64,000 bases of DNA from Arthrobacter sp. H35-D1 (GTDB lineage Bacteria; Actinomycetota; Actinomycetes; Actinomycetales; Micrococcaceae). Below are positions 18,875 to 28,239 of the stretch, in pieces (positions within the stretch are counted from its first letter, which is position 1; every line of letters starts with the position of its first letter). The position numbers were made by a program, and so were the translations under genes. Location: contig NZ_JASISP010000005.1 in assembly GCF_030063185.1 (NCBI RefSeq), positions 62,001 to 126,000 of the forward strand. Reading direction: 5' to 3'. The notes below the pieces were generated by a model, which was given only the letters and a program-made list of their open reading frames with translations, was not told the origin of the DNA and searched no databases.

Positions 18875-18906
18875 GCACTGGCTCCCTTCAGGATCGTTGT
18901 TTTCCC

Positions 18907-18936
18907 AGTCTAGGCGGGGAAAAGATCAAATAACAA
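18907..18936 (-). promoter_or_regulatory. Sigma-A type promoter of nrdR
   Basis: On the minus strand TTGTTA (18936-18931), an 18-base spacer and TAGACT (18912-18907) form a vegetative-type promoter. The predicted leader of about 26 bases carries the AGGGAG ribosome-binding site. Confidence 0.6.
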
Positions 18937-18968
18937 TCGTGTAATTATGCCTGCGCGGCGCGCACTCC

Positions 18969-20393
18969 TCAGGGGAAGCGCACCGCCACGGCGTCGCCGT
19001 GGGCCGGCAGCCCTTCGGCCTTTGAGAGTGTCATCACGTGCCCGGCCACCTGGGCCAGCGCTTCCTTGCTGTAGTTGACGAGTTGCACGGCGCGCAGGAA
19101 CGTCGTCACATTCAGGCCGGAGGAGAAGGCGGCCGTGCCGCTGGTGGGCAAAACGTGGTTTGACCCGGCACAGTAGTCGCCCAGGCTCACGGGGCTGTAC
19201 GCCCCCACGAAGATGGCCCCTGCACTGGTGATTCGGGCAGCCACGGCGGCAGGGTTTTCGGTGAGAACTTCAAGGTGTTCGGCGGCGTAGGCGTTGCACA
19301 CAGCCACCCCTTGGTCCAGATCCTCCACCAGGACAATACCGGACTGCGGTCCGACCAACGCCGTTTCCACCCGTTCCCGGTGTGTGGTCAGTGCCGCCTG
19401 GCGCACCACTTCGCGTTCGACGGCGTCGGCCAGTTCCACGGACGTCGTCACCAATACCGAGGCGGCGTTGGGATCGTGCTCCGCCTGGCTGATGAGGTCT
19501 GCTGCGACGAACACGGGGTTGGCCGAGCCGTCGGCCAACACGGCAATTTCAGTGGCGCCGGCTTCCGAGTCGATGCCGACAACGCCCTTGACAAGGCGCT
19601 TGGCCGTGGCCACAAAAATATTGCCGGGCCCGGTGACAACGTCAACCGGTTCAATGGCATCCCCTTCACCGTTGGCGCTGCTGCCGGCGGCCGCACCGTA
19701 GGCGAAGGCAGCAATGGCCTGCGCCCCGCCCATGGCATACACCTCGTCAATGCCCAACAGCGCCGCCGCTGCCAGCACGGTGAGGTCCGGCAGCCCGCCG
19801 CAGTCCTTCTGCGGCGGCGACGCCAGGGCCACGGAAGCCACTCCGGCGGCCAAGGCCGGGACAACGTTCATGACGACTGAAGACGGGTAGGCGGCCAGGC
19901 CCCCCGGCACATACAGGCCCACGCGGCGCACGGGAATCCAGTGCGCGGAAACCATGGCCCCGTCGGCCACCTGGAAGTCGACATTGGCGGGCTTTTGCGC
20001 CTGCGCAAAGGCTTTCGCCCGCGCAATGGACTCCTCCAACGCCGCACGCACCTGTGGATCCAGCGATTCAAGGGCGTTGGCGAGGGCGGCGGCAGGGACA
20101 CGGGCATGTTCCTGCTCGACGCCGTCGAACTTCTTTGCCAGGTCCGCCAGGGCTGCATGGCCACGCCCGCGAACGTCTGCGATGATGCCGTGCACAGCCG
20201 CCTCGGCAGTGGAAACGGTGGACTGCGCCGTGCGGGGCACGGCATGCTTCATCTCAGCAAGGGTGAGGGTCTGTCCGCGCAAGTCCGTGCGGCGTAGGGA
20301 CACCACGGAAGTGGCTCCGTTGTCTGCTGTTGCCGCTGTTGTTGCTGTTTCCGGGCTGGGCTCAGGGGACTCAGTGGATTCAAAGTTGCTCAC
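18969..20393 (-). CDS. hisD: Histidinol dehydrogenase
   Basis: HisD makes histidine from histidinol in two NAD-dependent oxidations. The 474-residue product has an Ala/Thr/Glu-rich leader of about 35 residues before SVVSLRRTDLRGQTLT, where family similarity starts. Family blocks include RVGLYVPGGLAAYPSSVVMNVVPA, VTGPGNIFVATAKR, DSEAGATEI (catalytic region) and GAYSPVSLGDYCAGSNHVLPTSGTA with zinc ligands. The GTG at 20393 is chosen because it begins the first stretch free of the upstream gene and has TAAACT eight bases upstream; more upstream starts overlap the membrane protein. No other his gene is in the window. Confidence 0.94.
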   Translation of the reverse strand: MSNFESTESPEPSPETATTAATADNGATSVVSLRRTDLRGQTLTLAEMKHAVPRTAQSTVSTAEAAVHGIIADVRGRGHAALADLAKKFDGVEQEHARVPAAALANALESLDPQVRAALEESIARAKAFAQAQKPANVDFQVADGAMVSAHWIPVRRVGLYVPGGLAAYPSSVVMNVVPALAAGVASVALASPPQKDCGGLPDLTVLAAAALLGIDEVYAMGGAQAIAAFAYGAAAGSSANGEGDAIEPVDVVTGPGNIFVATAKRLVKGVVGIDSEAGATEIAVLADGSANPVFVAADLISQAEHDPNAASVLVTTSVELADAVEREVVRQAALTTHRERVETALVGPQSGIVLVEDLDQGVAVCNAYAAEHLEVLTENPAAVAARITSAGAIFVGAYSPVSLGDYCAGSNHVLPTSGTAAFSSGLNVTTFLRAVQLVNYSKEALAQVAGHVMTLSKAEGLPAHGDAVAVRFP

Positions 20394-20404
20394 AACACAT
20401 GAGT

Positions 20405-20899
20405 TTACCTGCTGCTTCCCACCTCGTGGTCCAGCGCCGCAGGGAGAAAGGCATAGGAGTACAACGAGCGAAGGAACAGCACCAGCACACTGGCCAACGG
20501 CCACAACACCAGCACGGGGCCCGAGCGCAGGGAGAAGACCATGCTGGGATTCTCCATGGGCGAGGGCGGGCTGCCAAAGAGGTCCCCGGCAAAAACGCCC
20601 ATGCGCCAGGCAAGGACGGAGCCTGCCAGACCCCCCACCGCCAGCACGAGCACCAAGACGCCTTCCGGCACCACCGTTCCGTCACCGTTGCGGCGCCTGC
20701 GGCGACGGGTCCACAGTGCCAGCAACCCAGCACCCACCCCGGCCAGCGTCAGCAGCAGCGCAAGCACGGCGTCGCGCGGAAACCACTCGATGTAGTCCTT
20801 GCCGTCGCCGTAAAAGGCCCCGGTGGGGGCTGCCAGCCACCAGAGGATCCCCGCGGCTGCCCCGGTGATGCCGAACACGGCAAGCCAGCGGCCCCACAT
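20405..20899 (-). CDS. Small four-helix membrane protein
   Basis: A protein of about 164 residues with four predicted membrane segments: WLAVFGITGAAAGILWWLAA, AVLALLLTLAGVGAGLLAL, VLVLVLAVGGLAGSVLAW and VLVLWPLASVLVLFL, with a basic RRRRRR loop after the second. It resembles DUF2567-like actinobacterial membrane proteins, but I am not certain of the family. The ATG at 20899 follows GGAGG by four to five bases and overlaps the dnaE stop by one base; ATGs at 20902 and 20914 are alternatives. Its stop is 11 bases before hisD. Function unknown. Confidence 0.72.
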   Translation of the reverse strand: MWGRWLAVFGITGAAAGILWWLAAPTGAFYGDGKDYIEWFPRDAVLALLLTLAGVGAGLLALWTRRRRRRNGDGTVVPEGVLVLVLAVGGLAGSVLAWRMGVFAGDLFGSPPSPMENPSMVFSLRSGPVLVLWPLASVLVLFLRSLYSYAFLPAALDHEVGSSR

Positions 20900-23800
20900 C
20901 ATCCCTCCAGGCATGTCGGCCCCAGCAAAACTTTCAAGTCACCAAAGAGCGCCGGAGTGGGATTCACCCTGTGGTGCAGGGGCAGCTTCATGACCTTCAC
21001 GGCACGGCTCCCTGCGAGGTGCATCTTGACCTCGGTGTTGCCGCGGTGGTCCCCCAGGATGTCCTTCAGCGCCACCAACACCCCCTCGTTGGCCTTGTGC
21101 TCCGGCATGGAAATCACCAGCGGACCGGCGAGGCCTTCGCTCAGGTCGGGGACGGAGAGTTCCATCGCGTTCAAGGTGATGGCACCGTCGTCGCGCTTTT
21201 GCAGCCTTCCCTTGACCACCACGATCAAGTCCTCGGCCAAGATGGTGGCGATCGGTCCGTAGACCTGGCCAAAGAACATGACCTCGAGCGAGCCGCCCAA
21301 GTCCTCAACTTCACAGCGAGCATAGGGGTTGCCGCTGCTCTTGGCGATGCGGCGCTGGAGGTTGGTGATCATGCCGGAAATGCTGAAGATGTGCCCGTCG
21401 GAGGGACCGTCGTCGGAGAGCACCTGGGTAATCGACATGTCCGCGTTTTGGCTCAGAATGCCTTCCAGGCCCTGCAGCGGATGGTCCGAGACGTAGAGCC
21501 CAAGCATGTCCCGCTCAAAAGCCAGCTTGTCCTTTTTCTCCCATTCGGGCAGGTCCGGGATCTCGGTGGCCAAGGCCGACTCGGGTTCCGCGTCGCCCAG
21601 TCCGGCGAAGAGGTCAAACTGCCCCACGGCCTCGTTGCGCTTGATGGTGATGACCGAGTCGACGGCTTCTTCGTGGATCATGGCCAGGGCGCGCCGGGGA
21701 TGTCCCAGGGTGTCAAAGGCACCGGCCTTGATCAGTGATTCAATGGTGCGCTTGTTGCACACCACCACGGGGACCTTCATGAGGAAGTCGGGGAAGTTCT
21801 CAAAGTTCCCCGCTTCCTTTCTGGATTCAACCAGTGCGTTGACTACGTTCGCCCCCACGTTGCGGATGGCGCCCATCCCAAAGCGGATGTCGTGCCCAAT
21901 CGGGGTGAAGTTCAAGGCCGACTCATTGACGTCGGGGGCCAGCACCGTGATGCCCATGTGGCGGCATTCGTTCAGGTAAAGCGCCAGCTTGTCCTTGTCG
22001 TCGCCGACACTTGTCAGCAGAGCCGCCATATACTCGGCGGGAAAGTGCGCCTTGAGGTAGGCGGTCCAGTAGCTGATGACGCCGTAGGCGGCCGAGTGGG
22101 CCTTGTTGAAGGCGTAGTCGGAGAACGGCAGCAGGATGGCCCACAGAGTGGCCACCGCCGCATCGGAATAGCCGTTGTCGATCATGCCTTGGTGGAAGCC
22201 GGCATACTGCTTGTCAAGCTCCGACTTCTTCTTCTTGCCCATTGCACGGCGCAAAATATCTGCTCGTCCCAGCGAGTAGCCGGCGAGCTTCTGGGCGATG
22301 GACATCACCTGCTCCTGGTAAACGATCAGGCCATAGGTTCCGCCCAGGATGTCGGCAAGCGGCTCTTCCAGCTCCGGATGGATGGGAGTGATGGGCTGCA
22401 GGCCGTTCTTGCGCAGCGCATAGTTGGTGTGGGAATCGGCGCCCATGGGCCCCGGCCGGTACAGTGCCAGGACAGCGGAAATGTCTTCAAAGTTGTCGGG
22501 GCGCATGAGCTTGAGCAGGGACCGCATGGGCCCGCCGTCGAGCTGGAAGACACCCAGCGTGTCCCCTCGAGCCATGAGCTCGTAGGACGGTTTGTCGTCG
22601 AGCTCCAAGCGCTCCAGGTCCAAGTCGATTCCCTGGTTGGCCTTGATGTTCTCCAACGCGTCGGTGATGATCGTGAGGTTGCGCAACCCCAGAAAGTCCA
22701 TCTTGATCAGGCCGAGGCCCTCACTGGTGGGGTAGTCGAACTGGGTGATGACCTGCCCGTCCTGGATGCGGCGCATGATCGGGATGACATCGATGATGGG
22801 GTCCGAGCTCATGATCACACCGGCGGCGTGGACGCCCCACTGGCGCTTGAGCCCTTCCAGACCCTTGGAAAGTTCAAAGACCTTCGCCGCTTCGGGGTCG
22901 GAGTTGATGAGGTTGCGGAAGTCCGCGGCTTCGCCGTAGCGCTTGGCCTCGGTGTTTTCAATGTCACTAAGGGCAATGTCTTTGGCCATGACGGCTGGCG
23001 GCAGCGCCTTGGTGAGCATTTCACCCATGCTGAAGGGGTGCCCCAGGACGCGGGACGCGTCTTTGAGCGCCTGCTTCGTCTTGATGCTGCCGTAGGTGAC
23101 GATCATGGCAACGCGCTCGTCGCCGTACTTTTCCGTCACGTACTTGATGACTTCATGGCGGCGTCGATCATCGAAGTCCACGTCGAAGTCGGGCATGGAC
23201 ACGCGCTCGGGGTTCAGGAAGCGCTCAAAGATCAGTCCGTGGCGCAGCGGGTCCAGGTCGGTGATGCGCATGGCATAGGCCACCATGGAACCGGCTCCCG
23301 AGCCACGCCCGGGCCCCACCCGGATGCCGTTGTCCTTGGACCAGTTGATGAAGTCGGCCACCACCAAAAAGTAGCCGGGGAAGCCCATCTTGATGATGAC
23401 CTCCAGCTCGTAGTCCGCCTGCTTGCGGACGTCGTCGGGGATGCCGGCCGGGTACCTGTATTTAAGGCCGGAGTCCACTTCCTTCACCATCCAGGACGTT
23501 TCGTCCTCCCCCGGCGGGCAGGGGAACCTGGGCATGTAGTTCGCATCGGTGTTGAAGGAGACGTCGCAGCGCTCGGCGATGAGCAGCGTGTTGTCGCAGG
23601 CTTCGGGCAGTTCGGCGAAAAGGGAGCGCATTTCCGCTGCCGATTTCAGGTAGTAGCCGCTGCCGTTGAAGGCAAAGCGCTTCCCGCCCTGGTCATAGGT
23701 GGGCTCGGTCAAGGTGGAGCCGGATTGCAGTGCCAGCAAGGCTTCGTGCGCCTTGGCGTCATGCTCGTGCGTGTAGTGGAGGTCGTTGGTGGCGACCAGT

Positions 23801-24462
23801 GGAATGTCCAGTTCCTTGGCCAGGCGCAGCAGGTCCTTGACCACCCGGCGTTCAATGTCCAGCCCATGGTCCATGAGCTCGCAAAAGTAATTCTCTTTGC
23901 CGAAGATGTCCTGGAACTCCGCCGCGGCTGCCTTGGCCTCGTTGTATTGGCCCAGCCGCAAACGCGTCTGCACCTCTCCCGAGGGGCAGCCGGTGGTGGC
24001 GATGAGTCCCGGGTGGTATTCGTTGAGCAGTTCACGGTCCAGTCGAGGGTACTTGCCCATGGGCGAGTCGAGGGAACCCAGCGAGGAGGCCCTGAACAAA
24101 TTCCGCATGCCCTGGTTGTTGTAGCTGAGCAGCGTCATGTGCGTGTAGGAGCCGCCGCCGGAGATGTCGTCCTTCTTCTGGCTTTCCTCGGTGCGCCACT
24201 TCACACGGGTCTTGTCAGTGCGGGCTGTGCCAGGGGTGACATAGGCTTCAACACCAATAATCGGCTTGATCCCGGCGTTCGTGGCCTTTTGCCAAAAGTC
24301 GAAAGCCCCAAAGAGATAACCATGGTCCGTTGTGGCCAAGGCGGGCATTTCCAGCCGTTTAGCCTCGTCAAACAGTTCGGTCAGGCGCGCGGCACCGTCA
24401 AGCATGGAGTATTCGGTGTGTGAGTGAAGATGGACAAAACTGTCAGTCGATGAGCTAGCCAC
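20899..24462 (-). CDS. dnaE: DNA polymerase III alpha subunit
   Basis: This is the replicative polymerase catalytic subunit, 1187 residues, typical DnaE1 length. The N-terminal PHP domain begins VHLHSHTEYSMLDGA with HxH metal ligands. The polymerase active site includes the catalytic Asp pair in PDFDVDFDD (about residues 421-428), preceded by GPGRGSGAGS. The tandem helix-hairpin-helix, OB-fold (near DGHIFSISGMITNLQRR) and C-terminal regions follow. The start is GTG at 24462, with no ribosome-binding site but a TAGAAT six bases upstream, suggesting a leaderless message. It overlaps the small membrane-protein gene downstream. Confidence 0.97.
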   Translation of the reverse strand: MASSSTDSFVHLHSHTEYSMLDGAARLTELFDEAKRLEMPALATTDHGYLFGAFDFWQKATNAGIKPIIGVEAYVTPGTARTDKTRVKWRTEESQKKDDISGGGSYTHMTLLSYNNQGMRNLFRASSLGSLDSPMGKYPRLDRELLNEYHPGLIATTGCPSGEVQTRLRLGQYNEAKAAAAEFQDIFGKENYFCELMDHGLDIERRVVKDLLRLAKELDIPLVATNDLHYTHEHDAKAHEALLALQSGSTLTEPTYDQGGKRFAFNGSGYYLKSAAEMRSLFAELPEACDNTLLIAERCDVSFNTDANYMPRFPCPPGEDETSWMVKEVDSGLKYRYPAGIPDDVRKQADYELEVIIKMGFPGYFLVVADFINWSKDNGIRVGPGRGSGAGSMVAYAMRITDLDPLRHGLIFERFLNPERVSMPDFDVDFDDRRRHEVIKYVTEKYGDERVAMIVTYGSIKTKQALKDASRVLGHPFSMGEMLTKALPPAVMAKDIALSDIENTEAKRYGEAADFRNLINSDPEAAKVFELSKGLEGLKRQWGVHAAGVIMSSDPIIDVIPIMRRIQDGQVITQFDYPTSEGLGLIKMDFLGLRNLTIITDALENIKANQGIDLDLERLELDDKPSYELMARGDTLGVFQLDGGPMRSLLKLMRPDNFEDISAVLALYRPGPMGADSHTNYALRKNGLQPITPIHPELEEPLADILGGTYGLIVYQEQVMSIAQKLAGYSLGRADILRRAMGKKKKSELDKQYAGFHQGMIDNGYSDAAVATLWAILLPFSDYAFNKAHSAAYGVISYWTAYLKAHFPAEYMAALLTSVGDDKDKLALYLNECRHMGITVLAPDVNESALNFTPIGHDIRFGMGAIRNVGANVVNALVESRKEAGNFENFPDFLMKVPVVVCNKRTIESLIKAGAFDTLGHPRRALAMIHEEAVDSVITIKRNEAVGQFDLFAGLGDAEPESALATEIPDLPEWEKKDKLAFERDMLGLYVSDHPLQGLEGILSQNADMSITQVLSDDGPSDGHIFSISGMITNLQRRIAKSSGNPYARCEVEDLGGSLEVMFFGQVYGPIATILAEDLIVVVKGRLQKRDDGAITLNAMELSVPDLSEGLAGPLVISMPEHKANEGVLVALKDILGDHRGNTEVKMHLAGSRAVKVMKLPLHHRVNPTPALFGDLKVLLGPTCLEG

Positions 24463-24474
24463 CCGACCATTCTA
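24463..24474 (-). promoter_or_regulatory. Predicted leaderless promoter of dnaE
   Basis: Minus-strand TAGAAT (24474-24469) is followed by six bases and the GTG start. A clear -35 is not visible; the upstream DNA runs into the nested inverted-repeat element. Confidence 0.55.
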
Positions 24475-24504
24475 CGTGCCAAAGATGCGCCCCACCCCCA
24501 CCAG

Positions 24505-24658
24505 ACGCTCCTGCACTTTCGGGGCATTAAACCCCAACGCTCCCGCACCTTTGCCGCTCAAATCGCAAACGCTCCACAGCTGGTGCGAGAGCGTTCGCGT
24601 TTCTTCAACCAAAGGTGCAGGAGCGTTCCGGAAAAGACCCCTGAAAGTGCAGGAGCGT
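24505..24658. repeat. Nested inverted-repeat element between rluD and dnaE
   Basis: Three inverted pairs are nested in 154 bases. The outer pair is ACGCTCCTGCACTTTC at 24505-24520 and its perfect complement at 24643-24658. The middle pair is AACGCTCCCGCACCTTTG at 24536-24553 and 24610-24627 (17 of 18 match). The inner pair is AACGCTC at 24568-24574 and GAGCGTT at 24589-24595. All arms are variants of one consensus, AACGCTCCtGCACyTTt. No ORF is supported. It looks like a REP/MITE-like structured intergenic element. Confidence 0.8.
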
Positions 24659-24685
24659 GGAGATTTGGACGCCGGGGCGCGGCGG

Positions 24686-25609
24686 TCAGTGCTCCCCGCG
24701 CAAATGATCCAATGCATAGTTCAGGTCCTGCGGGTAGGGGCTTGTCACGACTACCCACTCCCCCGACGACGGGTGCGTGAACCCGAGCCGGTGGGCGTGC
24801 AGCCACTGCCGCGTCAAGCCAAGTTCGGCGGCAAGTTTCGGGTCCGCCCCGTAGGTCAAGTCGCCGGCGCAGGGATGGCGCAGGGCCGAGAAATGGACAC
24901 GGATCTGGTGCGTGCGCCCGGTTTCAAGGTGCACCTCCACCAGCGAAGCCTTGCCAAACGCCTCAAGCACTTCATAGTGGGTCACCGAGGGGCGCCCGTC
25001 CTCAAGGACGGCAAAACGCCAGTCGTGGCCCGGATGGCGGCCGATGGGGGCGTCGATGGTGCCCTGCAACGGATCGGGCAGGCCCTGGACCACGGCGTGG
25101 TACACCTTCTCCACCGTCCTTTCGCGGAACGCCTGCTTCAGGACGGTGTACGCGTGCTCGGTCTTGGCCACCACCATGGCCCCCGAGGTGCCCACGTCCA
25201 GGCGGTGCACAATGCCCACCCGTTCCTGGGCCCCGGAGGTTGAAATGCGATAACCGGCCGCAGCGAGCCCGCCCACGACCGTGGGTCCGACCCAGCCAGG
25301 CGAAGGGTGTGCAGCCACCCCGACAGGCTTGTCCACCACCACAAAGTCGTCGTCGTCGAGGAGGATGTCGAGGCCTTCCACAGGTTCCACGACCACAGCG
25401 AGCGGGTCCGGTCGCTGTGGAATGGTCACCTGCACACTGGCTCCGGCAGTCAATTTTTCACTCTTGCCCAGCACCGCGCCGTTTTGCAGGACGTTGCCTT
25501 CGGCGCACAGCAGGGCAGCGGCGGAGCGCGAGATGCCCAGCAGCGCTGCCAGCGAAGCATCGGCCCTGCGTCCGGCAACGTCATCGGGGACGTTGAAAGT
25601 TTCAGTCAT
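24686..25609 (-). CDS. rluD: Pseudouridine synthase, RluA/RluD family
   Basis: The enzyme isomerises uridines in 23S rRNA to pseudouridine. The 307-residue protein has an N-terminal S4 RNA-binding domain ([29 protein letters not shown]) and a catalytic domain with the RluA signature [16 protein letters not shown] near residue 133, containing the catalytic Asp, followed by [16 protein letters not shown]. The ATG overlaps the lspA stop by four bases (ATGA), so the two are coupled, as in many bacteria. The specific target uridines (RluD versus another RluA relative) cannot be decided from the sequence. Confidence 0.92.
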   Translation of the reverse strand: MTETFNVPDDVAGRRADASLAALLGISRSAAALLCAEGNVLQNGAVLGKSEKLTAGASVQVTIPQRPDPLAVVVEPVEGLDILLDDDDFVVVDKPVGVAAHPSPGWVGPTVVGGLAAAGYRISTSGAQERVGIVHRLDVGTSGAMVVAKTEHAYTVLKQAFRERTVEKVYHAVVQGLPDPLQGTIDAPIGRHPGHDWRFAVLEDGRPSVTHYEVLEAFGKASLVEVHLETGRTHQIRVHFSALRHPCAGDLTYGADPKLAAELGLTRQWLHAHRLGFTHPSSGEWVVVTSPYPQDLNYALDHLRGEH

Positions 25610-26262
25610 TGTTGCTCCCTCCCTCCCTGCCCGTCCGCCGGGGTTTCCGGGGCGGTCGCAATGGTTCCGGAGTCGGCCCCGGGCTCAGACTCGGCCATCG
25701 GCTCGGCCACTGTCTCGGCACCGGCCTTCCCTTCGGCCTTTGCACCGTGCAACGGCACACCCAACAAGGTCAGCAGGCAGACGGTGATCACGCCGCCCAC
25801 AACGGCCATGTCGGCCATGTTGAAGATGGCGAAGTGGGGGAAGGAGATGAAGTCCACCACATGGCCCATGGCGAACGACGGCGGCCGGAACAGCCGGTCC
25901 GTCAGGTTGCCGAGGGCGCCGCCCAGGACCAGGCCCAGGCCGATCGCCCACCATGCGGAGCGGAGGCGGCGCGCAATCACAATGATGGCAATGGACACCG
26001 CTGCCATGATCAGGGTGAAGAACCAGGTGAAATCTTCACCGATGGAGAAGGCCGCACCTGAATTACGGATGAAATACCATTGCAGGATCCCCGGAATCAC
26101 GGGGGTGGTTTGGCCTTCCACCATGGTGGAAGTCACCCACCACTTGGTCAGTTGGTCGCAGACATAGGCAAAGGCGGCAAGGCCTATCCACAGCCACCAG
26201 TACGTGCGGCGGGCGGCGGTGGTGGGGGCGGAGTGCGGGCCCGGCAAAGAGTTCTCGCTCAT
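25606..26262 (-). CDS. lspA: Lipoprotein signal peptidase (signal peptidase II)
   Basis: LspA cleaves signal peptides of diacylglyceryl-modified prolipoproteins within the membrane. The protein has 218 residues with four membrane helices; the catalytic aspartates lie in [12 protein letters not shown] and [11 protein letters not shown], and [13 protein letters not shown] is the usual first-helix motif. After the last helix there is an unusual tail of about 50 residues rich in Ala/Glu/Gly/Pro (from [16 protein letters not shown] to the end), absent from the standard 160-residue enzyme. The ATG at 26262 has GAAAG about five bases upstream; longer in-frame starts lack one. Confidence 0.93.
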   Translation of the reverse strand: MSENSLPGPHSAPTTAARRTYWWLWIGLAAFAYVCDQLTKWWVTSTMVEGQTTPVIPGILQWYFIRNSGAAFSIGEDFTWFFTLIMAAVSIAIIVIARRLRSAWWAIGLGLVLGGALGNLTDRLFRPPSFAMGHVVDFISFPHFAIFNMADMAVVGGVITVCLLTLLGVPLHGAKAEGKAGAETVAEPMAESEPGADSGTIATAPETPADGQGGREQQ

Positions 26263-26366
26263 GGTGCTTTCATTGGTTGCGGCAAGGGGACAGCTTCCAT
26301 CATAGGCGGGCTTTGTGACCCGGCGGCACCGGCGGCCAAGGAACGCAGGCACTGCATTAAACAGAA

Positions 26367-26406
26367 AGAAGCCGGTGGAACAAGTTTCCTTGCACCACCG
26401 GCTTCT
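26367..26406 (-). terminator. Intrinsic terminator after divIVA
   Basis: A 12-bp stem (AGAAGCCGGTGG-type, arms 26367-26378 and 26395-26406) with a 16-base loop starts ten bases after the divIVA stop. On the minus strand it is followed by TTCTGTTTAATG. This is the best intrinsic terminator in the window and separates divIVA from lspA. Confidence 0.85.
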
Positions 26407-26415
26407 AATTCTTGA

Positions 26416-27099
26416 CTAGGAGTCCGAGTTGCTCTCGGAGAAGTCCGGTGCTGCCACCGAACCGCGCGCATCCAAGTCGCGCAGCTGACCTTCAATGTAG
26501 GTCTTCAGGCGTGAACGGTAGTCCCGCTCGAAGCCGCGGAGCTGCTCCACCTTGCGCTCAAGCACCGAACGCTGCTGCTCCAGGGCGCCGAGCGTCTTAC
26601 GGCTCTTTTCCTGGGCATCGTTGACAAGCGTGCTTGCCTCGATCTGAGCCTCGGCAATGATCTTGTCGCGCTGTTCCACACCGGCATTGACGTATTCGTC
26701 GTGCAGGCGCTGGGCCAAGGCGATGACGCCTGAGGCGGTCTCGGCCGGGGATTCCGCAGCTGCGGGTGCAGGAGCCTCAGCGGCAACGGCTTTCTCCACA
26801 ACGACTGGCTCCGGCTTGGACTTGGCTGCCGGATCGGCAACCTTCGGCTCCGGCTTCTTGGGCTCTTCGACAACATCGGGAGTCTTGGCCGGCACGGGCG
26901 CTGCCTGGGCGGGAACCGAAGCGTTTCCAGTTTCCCCCTGTGCGAGCTGCTTGCGCAGGTCCTCGTTCTCCTGATGCAGGCGGCGAAGCTCCACGACGAT
27001 TTCGTCAAGAAAATCGTCGACTTCGTCCTGGTCATAGCCTTCACGGAACTTGGTCGGCTGGAACCGCTTGTTGACAACGTCTTCTGGCGTAAGCGCCAT
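26416..27099 (-). CDS. divIVA: Cell-pole growth protein DivIVA/Wag31
   Basis: DivIVA recruits the elongation machinery to negatively curved membrane at poles and septa. The 227-residue protein begins MALTPEDVVNKRFQPTKFREGYDQDEVDDFLDEIV, here cited as its conserved membrane-binding N-domain (TPEDV, GYDQDEVDDFLD), followed by coiled coil LRRLHQENEDLRKQLA. A Pro/Ala/Lys/Glu-rich spacer (about 70-125) precedes a long C-terminal coiled coil (about 130-215). The layout matches Wag31, a PknA/PknB phosphorylation target in mycobacteria. The ATG has GAGGTG six bases upstream. Confidence 0.95.
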   Translation of the reverse strand: MALTPEDVVNKRFQPTKFREGYDQDEVDDFLDEIVVELRRLHQENEDLRKQLAQGETGNASVPAQAAPVPAKTPDVVEEPKKPEPKVADPAAKSKPEPVVVEKAVAAEAPAPAAAESPAETASGVIALAQRLHDEYVNAGVEQRDKIIAEAQIEASTLVNDAQEKSRKTLGALEQQRSVLERKVEQLRGFERDYRSRLKTYIEGQLRDLDARGSVAAPDFSESNSDS

Positions 27100-27243
27100 C
27101 TAGTCACCTCATTGGTCTTAGTGAGTCTGGAACCGGCCGAAGCCCTACCGACTGCGGTACCTAATGCAAGCTTGTGGGCCTGCACCGGGGTCTCTCGGTT
27201 TTTACAATATAGCTTTTCTCTTGCGAAAACGAACGACGCGGCG

Positions 27244-27546
27244 CTAACCGACAAAACTTTTTGTAATACTCATGCCAATCCCGACGGCAACAAGCAGTAA
27301 AAGGAAGCCAATATCCAAGGCCACCGTCCCGATCCGCAGGGGAGGAATCAGGGCCCGCAGCTTGTGCAGCGGCGGATCTGTGAGCTTGTACACAACTGAA
27401 GCCCCGACAAGGGCAGCACCCTTGGGCCGCCAGTCGCGGGCGAAGACCTGTATCCAGTCAAACACCATGCGGAGCAAAAGCGTCAGAAAGTACAGCAGCA
27501 ACAGCAAGTAGAGAAGAGCAAAAACAATTGTCACGCGCGTGCACAC
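27244..27546 (-). CDS. YggT family membrane protein
   Basis: A 100-residue protein with two hydrophobic segments at each end (IVFALLYLLLLLYFLTLLLRM and VALDIGFLLLLVAVGIGMSI) and a conserved centre with DWRPKGAALVGASVVYKLTDPPLHKLRALIPP cut at KLTDPPL-x-x-LR-x-x-IPP, the YggT hallmark. Family members sit between sepF and divIVA across actinobacteria and firmicutes and are linked to cell envelope or division, with no known biochemistry. The chosen GTG at 27546 has AAGGGA just upstream with short spacing; GTG at 27534 is an alternative. Confidence 0.88.
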   Translation of the reverse strand: MCTRVTIVFALLYLLLLLYFLTLLLRMVFDWIQVFARDWRPKGAALVGASVVYKLTDPPLHKLRALIPPLRIGTVALDIGFLLLLVAVGIGMSITKSFVG

Positions 27547-27651
27547 AATCCCTTAGATGGCGGAAAACGACAAATCTTGACTTCCAGAATAGACCAGCCC
27601 CGGCACTGTATCGTTTTTCCCAGGCAGAACCATTCCACACTCCATACAACG

Positions 27652-27682
27652 CACTGCCCGGACACAAAGTGCCCGGGCAGTG
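27652..27682 (-). terminator. Hairpin after sepF
   Basis: A perfect 10-bp stem CACTGCCCGG/CCGGGCAGTG with an 11-base loop lies 30 bases after the sepF stop. No clear U-tract follows on the minus strand, so it may be an attenuator or RNA-stabilising hairpin rather than a full terminator. Confidence 0.55.
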
Positions 27683-27711
27683 TAATCCATATGTTTCAGG
27701 GCTCTTTGCCC

Positions 27712-28239
27712 CTAGCTCTGGTTGAAGAAGCTCGCCTGCGTGTCCGAGATCTTCTTGTCGTCGCCCAGAACTTCAATGTACGACGGGGAAAGCAGGAATA
27801 CTTTGTTCGTCACGCGCTCAATGGAGCCGCGCAAGCCAAAGACCAGGCCCGCGGAAAAGTCCACGAGGCGCTTGGCGTCAGCCTCGCCCATGTCCGTGAC
27901 GTTCATAATGACTGGTATCCCGTCCCGGAAGCTCTCCCCAATGATTTTTGCATCATTGTAGGAGCGGGGGTGGACAGTGGTGATCTGGCGCAAACTTTCA
28001 GCCTCTTCCCGATTTGATGCGGCACGCTTGATGGGGGTCACCGGAGCCCTGTATTCCTCGTCGCCTGCCTTGGGTGCGGCAGGCTCTGCGACAGGAGCCT
28101 GCGCAGGTGCTGCCTCGCGCTCAAACACCTCGGCATTGTCCTCGTCCTTGGTCGGGGACGGGGCATGCTCGGCGTCGTAGTGCTCGTCACCGTCGGCGAG
28201 CCCAAGAAAGATCATTGTCTTGCGCATAGCGCCCGCCAT
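27712..28239 (-). CDS. sepF: Cell division protein SepF
   Basis: SepF anchors FtsZ filaments to the membrane in Gram-positive bacteria lacking FtsA. The 175-residue protein has the N-terminal amphipathic membrane anchor ([12 protein letters not shown]), an acidic, Pro/Ala-rich linker (about 15-85), and the SepF core from [31 protein letters not shown] to [12 protein letters not shown]. The ATG has GAGGAG six bases upstream; M5 is a possible alternative. Its location downstream of ftsZ, pgeF and yggS is the standard actinobacterial order. Neither ftsA nor zipA is present nearby. Confidence 0.95.
   Translation of the reverse strand: MAGAMRKTMIFLGLADGDEHYDAEHAPSPTKDEDNAEVFEREAAPAQAPVAEPAAPKAGDEEYRAPVTPIKRAASNREEAESLRQITTVHPRSYNDAKIIGESFRDGIPVIMNVTDMGEADAKRLVDFSAGLVFGLRGSIERVTNKVFLLSPSYIEVLGDDKKISDTQASFFNQS

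Noticed and set aside
21892-24423. 843-codon open frame opposite dnaE
   Set aside because: It is the antisense shadow of dnaE, lacks recognisable domains, and reflects high-G+C third-position bias.
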